Notes under the pieces: generated by a model
Database searches by the model: none
What the model saw: only the letters and a program-made list of their open reading frames with translations
What the model was told of the DNA's origin: nothing
In this document: positions 1 to 8,401 of the stretch, one piece after another
How the letters are laid out: every line of letters starts with the position of its first letter
Position numbering within the stretch: the first letter of the stretch is position 1
Source of the DNA: Barthelona sp. PAP020
Lineage: Eukaryota > Metamonada: BaSk clade
Reading direction: 5' to 3'
Assembly (NCBI GenBank): GCA_040182905.1
Contig: JARQWU010000143.1
Coordinates: forward strand, 1 to 25,725
Length of the DNA stretch: 25,725 nucleotides
Made by a program: the position numbers and the translations under genes

Positions 1-1
1 T

Positions 2-106
2 GATTATCTTCAATCTTTATACAAACAATTGGGTTGTAGTGTCACTAGATCTAAAGCCACACTTAAATTACCTTTAAAATTCCCAGAACCACCAAGAAGA
101 AGATAA
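2..106 (+). CDS. C-terminal end of a gene, resembling RNA polymerase I subunit A49 (POLR1E)
   Basis: Reading from base 2, an open frame runs from the window edge to a TAA at 104-106, giving the last 34 residues of a protein that starts to the left. The tail contains a short segment with a GC pair, then a run of basic and leucine residues ending in LKLPLKFPEPPRRR. From memory, a closing pattern of this kind (a 'lysine/leucine-PLxFP' strand followed by arginines) is typical of the C-terminus of A49/RPA49, the RNA polymerase I subunit that with A34.5 helps initiation and elongation on rDNA. The fragment is too short to be decisive and the rest of the gene is outside the window. It is convergent with the next gene on the minus strand, leaving about 217 non-coding bases between the two stops. 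Confidence 0.5.
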   Translation, partial: DYLQSLYKQLGCSVTRSKATLKLPLKFPEPPRRR

Positions 107-323
107 GTTTTGTGATAAAATTTTCAAAGCTCACTGATAAATTAAATTTTTTATTGTTTTATGAAATATTGATGATTTTCATTGTTCAAATCTCTTGGAC
201 CTTGTTGATTCTCTCATAAAAAACAATTAAAACTGCAAGCACGTGAAAAATAAAGTCACAGTTAATTCCAATTGTTCGCTCTTGAAAGAAAAAAATCTGG
301 TACAATTTGCTCTTTATTTTTTT

Positions 324-2138
324 TCATGTTTGTTGACTCCCCAAACCTGTTGCAACATTTTCCACACAATTCGATGGTTTAGTGGAGTCCTTATCGTTTA
401 AAAATGTTTCCAACAAATCTGGATCAACTAAATTTACAATAATATTTGTTAAATCATTCAATCCATTTCCTTTAACATATAAAAGAGTATTATGTTCACT
501 TAATTTGACTTGTAGTTTTGTTATAAGAATTTTCCTCACTTTTTCAACATCAGCCTTATCATTGAGTTGAAATAAAAGGTTATTTCCTTTTTCAAAATGT
601 CCTTTTACATAACCTTCGGATTGTAATGATTGAGAATGACTTATTTTTTTGTTTATTGGGGAAACAGGAATTTCATCAATAGTATTTAATCGTTTGTGAA
701 TATGACCATGTGGAGTAAATAATAATTTAGGACTGGAAGTTTTTACCATTTTGGTGGTGTCAAGAGCATAAATAAAATCAAAAGCAGTATGCAAGGTGTT
801 AAGGATATATTTTTCTTCATTTGTTCCACAAATTAATGGTTCAAATGCTTCCATTAATTTTAGTGATGCATTCAAACTTACAGATTCTGTCTGGCAGATT
901 AACAACGCCAGTGTTGCTGGTAGTTTTGTGGGTGACAAGATTTCATCAACATTTGTGTATGTTAAACCAATAATATTAACAATGTTTTTTAAAATCCTTA
1001 ATTTTGACATTGGGTTGGCAATTTTTGGTATGGATTTTAATTCTATTTTTGCTATTTCCCACAATAAGGTAACATCAATATCAATTGGCAAAAAAAGGTT
1101 GGTTGGTTGAAGATCTTTCAATTTTTTTATTTTGGAAATTGTCAAATGATTAAAACGATCCTCTGTTTGGAAGTTCAAGCAAGTCATTAACTCTTTTTTT
1201 TCAAAAGATTCTAAACTGATGAACAATATTCCTGTTGAAATAAATTCTTTGTGCAGCTCTTTTATTTCATGCATGTTATTGTAGTTATTTTTGAAAAGCA
1301 AACTGGAAATACCTTCACAGGATTTGTATATTCTATTTCGAATATCCTCTAATGTAGAAGATGGAAGGGAAGAAATAATTGATTTAAGACTCTTATTCAT
1401 TTTACGATACAATGAATAATTTGATCTCAAATGACATTGTAGTAGGTACAATGTTTGAGGTGTTAATTCAACTATGTTTGCAAAATTATCTTGTAAACTA
1501 TCAAAATCGTCATTTTGAAATGGCACGATTGCTGAATTTCCTAAAATGTTTTTTCTTACTATTTCATTTTCTTCTTCAAGCAAATCAAAAGCTTCTTGAA
1601 TCAACAAAAATTTTTCTTCGTTATGAGCTCTTAAGAGAATTTCATTACCATTAACACTAAACGGTTTATTAATTAAACAAATGTTTGGTAAACAATCATT
1701 AATTACTAGTATTCTGGTTTCAATTCCATCAAAATTAACGTATGAAACATCTTTGATGATAGAAACATTACATAAATTATGTTTTGGTTCAGGAAAATGA
1801 AAAAATGAAACATTTGATGGATCAAAGGTTGAAAAGAGAGGAGATGATAAAATTTCAAGAAATGAATTCTCATTGGACATGTTTATCTGTAATTTTGCAC
1901 CATTAAGCAAAACGCAACGAAAACTATGTTGCAAAGAAACAATACCAACATGAGCCAAAGCAAAATTCGAATTCATTGGTTCATCTATTATTTTTGATGT
2001 TAAGGGCAAAAATATTATTATTCTTTCAGAATTTTCAACGATAAATTGTCTAAATTCAATACAATTCTCACTTCTTTTCAAATATTTCAAAAATCGATTG
2101 TTGATTTCGGTTTCAACAAGATTTATGAAATTATTCAT
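324..2138 (-). CDS. VPS9-domain protein, putative Rab5-family guanine nucleotide exchange factor
   Basis: A 604-residue protein whose middle part fits the VPS9 fold. Residues about 345-460 carry the pattern of this domain: a helix leading into 'NPMSKLRILKNI', a segment around LPATLALLICQTES, and the closing helix NEEKYILNTLHTAFDFI, which corresponds to the family's GExxY...AxxFI block (Y444, E441). VPS9 domains activate Rab5/Rab21-type GTPases on early endosomes. The Asp normally found four residues before the conserved Pro (here P407) appears to be Pro403, and the Gly before E441 is Asn, so exchange activity may be reduced. The N-terminal 340 residues and the C-terminal 140 have no domain I recognise. 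The layout, with VPS9 in the C-terminal half, differs from Rabex-5 and loosely recalls the N-terminal part of ANKRD27, without ankyrin repeats. Its promoter lies in the 245 bases shared with the divergent aminotransferase gene; a T6 tract sits just upstream of the start. Confidence 0.75.
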   Translation of the reverse strand: MNNFINLVETEINNRFLKYLKRSENCIEFRQFIVENSERIIIFLPLTSKIIDEPMNSNFALAHVGIVSLQHSFRCVLLNGAKLQINMSNENSFLEILSSPLFSTFDPSNVSFFHFPEPKHNLCNVSIIKDVSYVNFDGIETRILVINDCLPNICLINKPFSVNGNEILLRAHNEEKFLLIQEAFDLLEEENEIVRKNILGNSAIVPFQNDDFDSLQDNFANIVELTPQTLYLLQCHLRSNYSLYRKMNKSLKSIISSLPSSTLEDIRNRIYKSCEGISSLLFKNNYNNMHEIKELHKEFISTGILFISLESFEKKELMTCLNFQTEDRFNHLTISKIKKLKDLQPTNLFLPIDIDVTLLWEIAKIELKSIPKIANPMSKLRILKNIVNIIGLTYTNVDEILSPTKLPATLALLICQTESVSLNASLKLMEAFEPLICGTNEEKYILNTLHTAFDFIYALDTTKMVKTSSPKLLFTPHGHIHKRLNTIDEIPVSPINKKISHSQSLQSEGYVKGHFEKGNNLLFQLNDKADVEKVRKILITKLQVKLSEHNTLLYVKGNGLNDLTNIIVNLVDPDLLETFLNDKDSTKPSNCVENVATGLGSQQT

Positions 2139-2383
2139 GCGAAAAACTCAAAAATAAAAAATTCTTCTGTTTACTGTTTAGTAAAAAAAGATGTGAACTT
2201 TGTAAAAACAGTAAAAACAGTTTTATTTTTTCAAAATGTTCTGAAACCATATGTGTTTATTAAATATTTCTACCGATAATGCCAATTGATTGTGAGAAGA
2301 AAAATTTTTTTTGGTCATAAAAATAAATTTCAATCACTCATGTAATATCAAGCTTTTATTTATTTTTTATGTGACATTATTGT

Positions 2384-3280
2384 ATGTCAACCAATATAAT
2401 TGACCTGATTCTTTTTAAAGAAGAAATTATTGATTATAATATCAACAAAAAAGAATACCTATTTAATATTCCTGAAGGTGTTTATACAACATGTAGAGTT
2501 ATTAATTCATACCATATTGTATCTTTAGATCAACATATTCATAGAATTCATGATGGAATTATGAAGTATTTTGATAAGAGTAATCCTTTAAATGATTTTG
2601 ACTTTTTGAAAACTTACATTATCAATCAACTATTCAAATGTATTAAAATTTTTCGTGAATTGATTCAGGATGATATTATTGACTTGAGAATGACAATCAT
2701 TTGTCCTTCAAATGAGTATCCTTCATTTATTGTTGAAAGGTTGCCAAACATTCCTTTTCATCCAATTATTTGTGGGAGTTTTAAAGAGCAAAGAAATAAC
2801 CCTTCTATTAAACATGTTAATTGGATAAAACAACGAAAAACTGTTGAAAAAGACATTACATCATTAGATAATTATGTTTATAATGAAAACAATCCACTCG
2901 AAAAAGAAGAAGTATTGTTATTAGATGATGATTCTTGCATTTTGGAAGGGTTATCATCAAATTTTTTTGCAATAGACAAACAAAATCGTTTATGGACTTG
3001 TGGCAAAGGAGTTCTCAAAGGTACAATGAGAGAAATGATACTTTCTTTTTGGAAAAATGAAATCATTTTTGAATCTCCAAAAATTGAACAGAATGACGAT
3101 GTTTGGAAAGAATTTTTTATTACTTCTTCTTCCAGACTCTTATTACCAATATTTAAAATTGAGTTTGAGACCTTTGATTATAATTTGTCCTTTTCTTTGA
3201 AAGGAAGTTTTAGTCAACAATTAAGAACTCAAATTATTCAACATATGAATGAATTAGCAACAAATGTTGAAAACCAATAG
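2384..3280 (+). CDS. Class IV PLP-dependent aminotransferase (branched-chain aminotransferase / aminodeoxychorismate lyase-like)
   Basis: A 298-residue protein with the fold-type IV PLP enzyme signatures in order. An N-terminal 'EGVYTTCRV...H..R' block (residues 31-54) is followed by the probable Schiff-base lysine K143 in SIKHVNWIKQR. ILEGLSSNFFAI (186-197) contains the E-G-x-S-S-N motif that contacts the cofactor, and GVLKGTMRE (209-217) binds the phosphate. FFITSSSRLLLPI (244-256) is the usual C-terminal strand. The family transfers amino groups of branched-chain or D-amino acids, or cleaves aminodeoxychorismate; the exact substrate cannot be read from sequence. There is no transit peptide I can see, which suggests a cytosolic enzyme. 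The length matches compact single-domain members, including the plant 'D-amino acid aminotransferase-like' proteins. It ends in TAG and is convergent with the coiled-coil gene, 254 bases away. Confidence 0.85.
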   Translation: MSTNIIDLILFKEEIIDYNINKKEYLFNIPEGVYTTCRVINSYHIVSLDQHIHRIHDGIMKYFDKSNPLNDFDFLKTYIINQLFKCIKIFRELIQDDIIDLRMTIICPSNEYPSFIVERLPNIPFHPIICGSFKEQRNNPSIKHVNWIKQRKTVEKDITSLDNYVYNENNPLEKEEVLLLDDDSCILEGLSSNFFAIDKQNRLWTCGKGVLKGTMREMILSFWKNEIIFESPKIEQNDDVWKEFFITSSSRLLLPIFKIEFETFDYNLSFSLKGSFSQQLRTQIIQHMNELATNVENQ

Positions 3281-3534
3281 AAAATTTACGACTATAAAGA
3301 TCAAACTCTCTTTTCTTTTTTCTTCTTTTCTTAAAAATTCAATTTATTTAAAGCGGTAGCAACCAAAGAAAACAAAAAACATACTTTAAACTCCATTTTG
3401 AACAAAAAGAAACAAAAAAAAATATATATTCATATTCTTTTACACAACAAGATCAGATGGCTTGAATCGACAAAATTCAAATAACCATTCAATATTTCAT
3501 CATTGATAAAACAAGTAATTCCAAAAAAATATAA

Positions 3535-4986
3535 TCAAGCAATTAATGTTTCAAAACGTTCCAATTCTTTGTTATAATTTTCATGTAACTTCGAATTCTT
3601 TTCTTCCAAATCATGAATTCTTTTGTCAAATAACTCAGTTTTTTTCTTTTCTGCAGCCAAATCAACTTCATTTTTTTTTAAAACCATATCTCTTTTTTTT
3701 TTAAATTGCTTGTATTTATCCTTTAACTGCTGATATTCCATGTTTCTATTAATCTCATCTTGTTCCGTTTGATTTTTATAATTGTCAAATTCTCTTTGTA
3801 AATTTCGTAATTTTAAATTCTCTTCATTTTTCAAATCATCATATTTAGATTTTAATTCTAAAACCTTGTTTTCTATAATATCTTTTTCAGTTTGAATTTT
3901 TTCCAATTCAACTTCCAAAGACTGCACTCGATCTGAACTTTCAGAAAGATGATTACTCTTGGCGTTTGCATCATTCAATTCATTCATTAAATTCGCATTT
4001 TTTGCTTTATACTCTTCAATAGTTTGTTTCAATTCATCCCTTTCCTCTTCAATATCATTATATCTCAATAATTTCTCTTTTAATTGAAGATTCTCTTGTA
4101 TAGCTCTGGCAGATTCTTGTAATTTCTCTTGAACAGCAATGATTTGTCGAATATGTTCATCCTTTGAATTATTTGCATCTCGTAGCATGTCTCTAGTTTC
4201 ATTCAAGGCTTTTTCTAAAGTAATAGTCTCATTAGTCTTATCATTCAATGCTTTTGCAAAGTCTGCTTCCCTTTGAATGGCTTCAGAGCGAAGTAACGTT
4301 AAACTATCTTTAGTCTTCTTTAAAAGATCTTCTTTTCTTTTCAATTTCTCTTCTAAATGTGATATATTTGTTTGTAAAGTTTTGACAACATTGGAATTGA
4401 TACCTTGAATACCATTCACTTCACTTTTCATACGATTATTCTCAGAAAGAATTGTTGTATTCTCCGCTTGTATAGCAGCCATATCTTGTCTTAACTTATA
4501 CAACGTACTATTTAAATTGCGAATTTGACGTTCATATCCATCAACATCCAATTGTTGCAATTCCAAAACTTCATTTTGCAATTTCTTAATTGTTGCAATT
4601 TGCTGATCATTTTTAGTTTCAAAATCCTTTTTAGAGGTATTTAAAAGATTTTCTAAATTTCTAATCTCCATATCTTTTTCAAAAAGTAAATGTTGACTCT
4701 TTCGTTTGCTATTATTTAAATCTTCCCTTAATCGATCATTTAATGCATTCAATTCGTTTTCTCTTAACCTAAATGGTCTTATGGCTTCCTCAGCAACACG
4801 ATTCTTCATTACTTCAATATCAGGCTGATCTCTTAAGGTTTGAGTCAACATATCAACATCATTTGCCTTACTTTCAAACTTTCTCTGCCATTCTAACGAC
4901 TTTTCTTTGAACCTAAGTTGCAAAGTTTCTTTTTCTTCAGTTAATGAGCGAACTTGTTCCTCTAATTGCAATATTCTTGGATCCAT
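3535..4986 (-). CDS. Long coiled-coil protein, possibly CEP83-like (distal appendage)
   Basis: A 483-residue protein that is almost entirely heptad-rich coiled coil (high Lys, Glu, Leu, Asn, Gln) with no membrane segment or catalytic motif. Two stretches recall human CEP83: residues about 50-110, where a proline-bounded segment (DQPDIEVMKNRVAEEAIRPF) resembles the CEP83 block around its TPxxxxLLRAQIQxELExPMR segment, and the C-terminal region about 420-470 with the YKQFKKKRD stretch. CEP83 is a centriolar distal-appendage protein that docks the basal body to the membrane. Coiled coils resemble each other by composition, so this identification is tentative; a golgin or another centriolar protein is possible. 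The start follows a T10 tract (bases 5010-5019, read on the minus strand). The start of the gene is only 91 bases from the stop of the proteasome gene on the same strand. Confidence 0.8.
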   Translation of the reverse strand: MDPRILQLEEQVRSLTEEKETLQLRFKEKSLEWQRKFESKANDVDMLTQTLRDQPDIEVMKNRVAEEAIRPFRLRENELNALNDRLREDLNNSKRKSQHLLFEKDMEIRNLENLLNTSKKDFETKNDQQIATIKKLQNEVLELQQLDVDGYERQIRNLNSTLYKLRQDMAAIQAENTTILSENNRMKSEVNGIQGINSNVVKTLQTNISHLEEKLKRKEDLLKKTKDSLTLLRSEAIQREADFAKALNDKTNETITLEKALNETRDMLRDANNSKDEHIRQIIAVQEKLQESARAIQENLQLKEKLLRYNDIEEERDELKQTIEEYKAKNANLMNELNDANAKSNHLSESSDRVQSLEVELEKIQTEKDIIENKVLELKSKYDDLKNEENLKLRNLQREFDNYKNQTEQDEINRNMEYQQLKDKYKQFKKKRDMVLKKNEVDLAAEKKKTELFDKRIHDLEEKNSKLHENYNKELERFETLIA

Positions 4987-5077
4987 GCAATATCAAATCA
5001 TTAAACAAGAAAAAAAAAATTGGTTCAAAAAACCGCTTCAATTAAAAACAACAAAAATGAATAATCTAACTATTTAT

Positions 5078-5710
5078 CTAATCTTTACGTGTCTTCAATT
5101 CAACTGTTCTAATAGCATTTGGAGTAATTAACATAACTTCACAATTCCAACCAGCTAAAGTATCTCTATTAACACCATGCAATAAAGATTGAGCACACAC
5201 ATCAATCAATTCATCTCCTTCAAGATCAGGTTTATACAACATTTCAGCAACACCTAATATTTGATGTTCACTGGTACCTCCACATATATAAGTGGACGAA
5301 AAACTTTTACAACCAATTGAATCCATACCACATAATAAAGGATTATTATCTTTGTCTAAACCAACAATCAATGGTTGAATCAAATAAGATCCTTGAGTTC
5401 TCTTTGCATAAAGGGCTTTAGATACTGAATGTGCGAAAGCCCAAGGACTTATATCACGTTTTTCCCTTAATTGGTATAAATTGTTTCTAAAATCCATTAA
5501 TTGATGGAAAGTCTGAATATCTGTGGGTAAACCAGTCAAAGCAATAAAACATTTGGGATTAATTTCAAAAACACGTTGAAATTGATCTGAAATGGTAAGA
5601 TTGTTGGCTGCAAATCGTCTGTCATATCCAAGTGCCACACAGTTTTTTCCAGCCATAGCAACTACTGCAGAACCACTGTATTCAAATGGGTTTTGTTGTT
5701 CTTGAGACAT
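5078..5710 (-). CDS. PSMB3: 20S proteasome subunit beta type-3
   Basis: A 210-residue protein close to the 205 residues of human PSMB3. Near the N-terminus, GSAVVAMAGKNCVALGYDRR matches the beta3 signature in which the active-site threonine of catalytic beta subunits is absent, so the subunit is structural. Further family blocks include GLPTDIQTFHQ, FRNNLYQLREKRDI and the IGCKSFSSTYICGGTSE region, and the chain ends with the strand TVELKTRKD. Beta3 is one of seven subunits in each inner ring of the 20S core and sits next to the trypsin-like beta2. I place the start at the internal ATG at 5708-5710 (MSQEQQNPFEYSG), not at the upstream in-frame ATG at 5764, because the extra 18 codons are translated from T-rich leader sequence and have no counterpart in the family. 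It is divergent from WDR92, sharing 74 bases of upstream DNA. Confidence 0.95.
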   Translation of the reverse strand: MSQEQQNPFEYSGSAVVAMAGKNCVALGYDRRFAANNLTISDQFQRVFEINPKCFIALTGLPTDIQTFHQLMDFRNNLYQLREKRDISPWAFAHSVSKALYAKRTQGSYLIQPLIVGLDKDNNPLLCGMDSIGCKSFSSTYICGGTSEHQILGVAEMLYKPDLEGDELIDVCAQSLLHGVNRDTLAGWNCEVMLITPNAIRTVELKTRKD

Positions 5711-5784
5711 AAAATAAAAAAATAATTCGTGACAAGCTGTAACAGATTCTCGTTTTTGTTGCATATTTTAATTTAAAAACCGAT
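5711..5784. promoter_or_regulatory. 74-base divergent promoter between PSMB3 and WDR92
   Basis: Only 74 bases separate the ATG of PSMB3 (minus) from the ATG of WDR92 (plus), so both promoters and both 5' leaders must fit here or overlap coding sequence. A T7 tract reads toward PSMB3 (A-run 5716-5722), and a T5 run with an ATTTTAATTT stretch reads toward WDR92. No canonical TATA box is evident. This is inference from gene spacing. Confidence 0.6.
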
Positions 5785-6866
5785 ATGAATGCAGTAAAAC
5801 AACCAGAGTTAATTCAATATGTGAACAAATCTGTTGAATATACTGTTTTCGATCAAAATTCATTCCTAATGCAAGAAGATTCATAGTTTTAGGATCTCAT
5901 TTCAATGGTGCTGGTGCATTAGAGATTTATAAAATGGAGCAAGGAAAGATCGTTCAAATTGCAAAACATGTGAAGCCAAAACCTATTCAATGTGGTAGTT
6001 TCAATCATTCAACACTAAATGATCGTTATTTAGCTTGTGGAGACCAAGCTGGTATGCTTAATGTTTATGATTTAGAACAAGCTGAAAGACCCATTTATTC
6101 AGTCCACGCTCACAACCATTTCATTAATCAAATGGATTCTATTGGCGGTTTATATGGTGTTAGTGCCCCTGAAATTGTTACTACTGGTGCAGATGGATGC
6201 GTTCGAGTTTGGGATATTAGACAACCTGATATACCTACAGCTGCCTTGGAGCCAAAGGAAAATGCCAGAGATTGTTGGTCAGTTGCATTTGGAGGTTGTA
6301 ACACCGCAAATAATCGACTTGTAGCTTGTGGGTTTGATAATGGTGATGTAAAACTGTTTGATTTGAGAAATAATTCAGTATTATCAGCTTGGAATGTCAG
6401 CAGTGGTGTGGTTGGCTTGGAATTTGATCGTCCTGAACAAGAACTAGGTCGTTTGGGAATCACTACTTTGGATGGATATTTTGACTATTACAACATGAAA
6501 GTTAATAACTCCACTGAAGGTTATTCCAAAATCAGAACAAAATCTCATGATGCAACTATTTGGAGAATTAAGCATCTTCCTCAAAATAGAGACGTTTTTA
6601 TCACAACTGGTGGAAAAGGAGATGTAAATTTATGGAGATATGACCCCCCTAAAGATGGAGAAGTTATTGCAGATCCCAAAGCATTGGGAGAAAAAATTGG
6701 TGTGATGGGAAAAATAAATGAATGTTCTCGTGCTAAATTTTCTGAAATGCCTGTCAATAGTTGGGATTGGTCTATTGATTTATCTGGTTTAGCAGTTTGT
6801 AGTTCATTTGACCAACAATTAAGAATAGTTTTTGTTACAAAATTAAATAGAATCGATGAAATATAA
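5785..6866 (+). CDS. WDR92: WDR92/Monad (DNAAF10) WD-repeat protein, with an apparent one-base frameshift
   Basis: A WD40 beta-propeller protein closely matching WDR92, a cofactor of the R2TP co-chaperone needed to preassemble axonemal dynein arms in the cytoplasm. Recognisable blocks include PIQCGSFNHSTLNDRYLACG, APEIVTTGADGCVRVWDIRQ, RDCWSVAFGG, DVKLFDLRNN, WRIKHLPQNRDVF and the terminal VCSSFDQQLRIVFVTKLNRI. The continuous frame opens at the Met at 5934, but homology extends upstream. Codons from ATG 5785 give MNAVKQPELIQYVNKSVEYT-VFD in one frame, and from 5859 the other frame gives FIPNARRFIVLG, which continues into the main frame. The switch lies at the A4 run 5855-5858; one more A would give D-Q-K-F-I-P, with exactly the family spacing. 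The full product would be about 360 residues (human 357). The break is either a homopolymer sequencing error, a real mutation, or ribosomal frameshifting. There is no GT-AG intron to explain it. Confidence 0.88.
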
Positions 6867-6970
6867 ATATTTATTATTGATGCGTTTTTGTTGATGTGTA
6901 GAATTCCAATATATTTATCAAAAACGAGTGCTTGAAATGCAAACTTTTTTTTTCTTATTTGAACAAACAA

Positions 6971-8338
6971 ATGGATATTGAAGAGTTGCACGATTCGACT
7001 CATCATCATGAGAATGATGTTAATACAATTGAACCAATTGTAGTAGATAATTCTTCCACAAATTATCCTACTTTCCACATTATTACCTTTGGATGTGCTC
7101 ATAATAGTGCTGATTCTAATTTAATGGCGACATTGTTAATAAATTCAGGTTTCAAATTATCTTCCAAAGACGATGCATGTGTTGTTATTGTTAATGGTTG
7201 TACGGTTAAGGGACCTTCTGAAGCTCATTTTTGGACATCAATTCAAAGATTAAAATCAGCTGGAAAAATAGTTGTTGCTGCTGGTTGTGTTAGTCAGGTT
7301 TATGGGAAAGACAAGAGATTAGCTGATGTTCCAATTATTGGAGTTGAACAGATTAACAATGTTGTAAGTGTTGTTTTATCTGCCATTAGTGGAGATATTA
7401 TTCAAAATAGAGAAAGACTGATGTCGTTGGATGGTATTGAGATTTCCAAAAGGAATGTTGCAGGACAGGAGAATGTTGAGATATTACCAATTTGTATTGG
7501 ATGTTTGCACAATTGTGCCTTCTGTCAGACTCATTTGGCTCGTGGTAAATTAAGGTCTTTTTCCATATCAACTTTGTGTGACCGTGTTGCAACGGCAAAA
7601 AGTCGTGGAATTACTGAAATATGGCTTGTTGGAGAAGATACTGGGGCATATGGCTTGGATATTAATACCAATATTGTTAATTTATTGAGAGCATTTGCTG
7701 AAGTGGTTCCTGATGGAGTTATGATTAAATTGGGTCATTCAAATCCACCTTATCTTTATCAATATTTAGATGATATTTTAGAATGTTTACAACACCCAAA
7801 TTTTTTCCAAATCTTACATGTACCTTTACAAGCAGGATCAAATAGGGTATTATTGGATATGAAAAGGGGACATTCTGCTGATGAGTGGGAAACAATTTTC
7901 AATTCAGCTAAAGAACGAAATGTTACAATTTCAACCGACATTATATGTGGGTTTCCAACCGAAACTGATGAAGATTTTGATCAAACGTTGGAAAGGGTTG
8001 CAAGAACTCACGTGCCTTTCATTAATATCAGTAAATACTATCCCAGACCAAAAACATCTGCTGCAAAATTACCTTTATTAGACAAAGAAGTTGTCAGTTC
8101 AAGATCCAAAGCGTTGCATGATTTATTTCATTCGTATATGCCTTTTGAGAAATACTTGAATCAAACCGTGAGAGCAGTAGTCTCTGGGCCTTCGCCAAAG
8201 GGAGATGATTTATTATTACATACGAAAGAGTATGTTCAAGTTGTTGTTCCAAAATTTAATTGTCAAGTTGGTGAATGGTTCAATATTCAAATCACAGATC
8301 ATAAGAGATGGTGTTTGATTGGAGAGGTAAATAATTAG
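6971..8338 (+). CDS. CDKAL1: Threonylcarbamoyladenosine tRNA methylthiotransferase (CDKAL1 type)
   Basis: A 455-residue radical-SAM methylthiotransferase that converts t6A to ms2t6A at position 37 of tRNAs reading ANN codons. The N-terminal UPF0004 domain carries its three cluster cysteines C42 (FGCAHN), C77 (NGCTVK) and C106 (AGCVSQ). The radical SAM cluster is C178-C182-C185 in GCLHNCAFC. Family blocks EIWLVGEDTGAYG, LHVPLQAGS, STDIICGFPTET and NISKYYPRP follow, and a C-terminal TRAM-like domain (about 395-455) should bind tRNA. Animal CDKAL1 has a C-terminal membrane anchor; this protein ends right after TRAM, so it is probably soluble. I chose the ATG at 6971 over the in-frame ATG at 6932, because the extra 13 codons come from a T9 tract (6945-6953) that looks like the promoter/leader. 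The gene begins 104 bases after the WDR92 stop and converges on OCRL. Confidence 0.93.
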   Translation: MDIEELHDSTHHHENDVNTIEPIVVDNSSTNYPTFHIITFGCAHNSADSNLMATLLINSGFKLSSKDDACVVIVNGCTVKGPSEAHFWTSIQRLKSAGKIVVAAGCVSQVYGKDKRLADVPIIGVEQINNVVSVVLSAISGDIIQNRERLMSLDGIEISKRNVAGQENVEILPICIGCLHNCAFCQTHLARGKLRSFSISTLCDRVATAKSRGITEIWLVGEDTGAYGLDINTNIVNLLRAFAEVVPDGVMIKLGHSNPPYLYQYLDDILECLQHPNFFQILHVPLQAGSNRVLLDMKRGHSADEWETIFNSAKERNVTISTDIICGFPTETDEDFDQTLERVARTHVPFINISKYYPRPKTSAAKLPLLDKEVVSSRSKALHDLFHSYMPFEKYLNQTVRAVVSGPSPKGDDLLLHTKEYVQVVVPKFNCQVGEWFNIQITDHKRWCLIGEVNN

Positions 8339-8401
8339 TCTTTTGTGTTTTTTTTTTTTTGCAAAGAAAGAAAAAAAGTGACAGGTTTATGGGAATACAT
8401 G

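Noticed and set aside
2046-2279. 77-codon plus-strand frame at the start of the VPS9 gene
   Set aside because: Overlaps the N-terminal codons and promoter of the VPS9 gene in antisense; low-complexity Lys/Phe/Val product.
5711-5764. Upstream ATG of PSMB3 adding 18 residues
   Set aside because: The extension is translated from T-rich leader, has no counterpart in beta3 subunits, and would take most of the 74-base divergent promoter.
5854-5862. An intron explaining the WDR92 frame change
   Set aside because: There is no GT-AG pair that could be removed while keeping the homologous residues on both sides; a single missing base fits exactly.
6581-7102. 173-codon minus-strand frame across the end of WDR92 and the start of CDKAL1
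   Set aside because: Both overlapped genes are conserved on the plus strand, and the frame spans their intergenic region without recognisable protein features.
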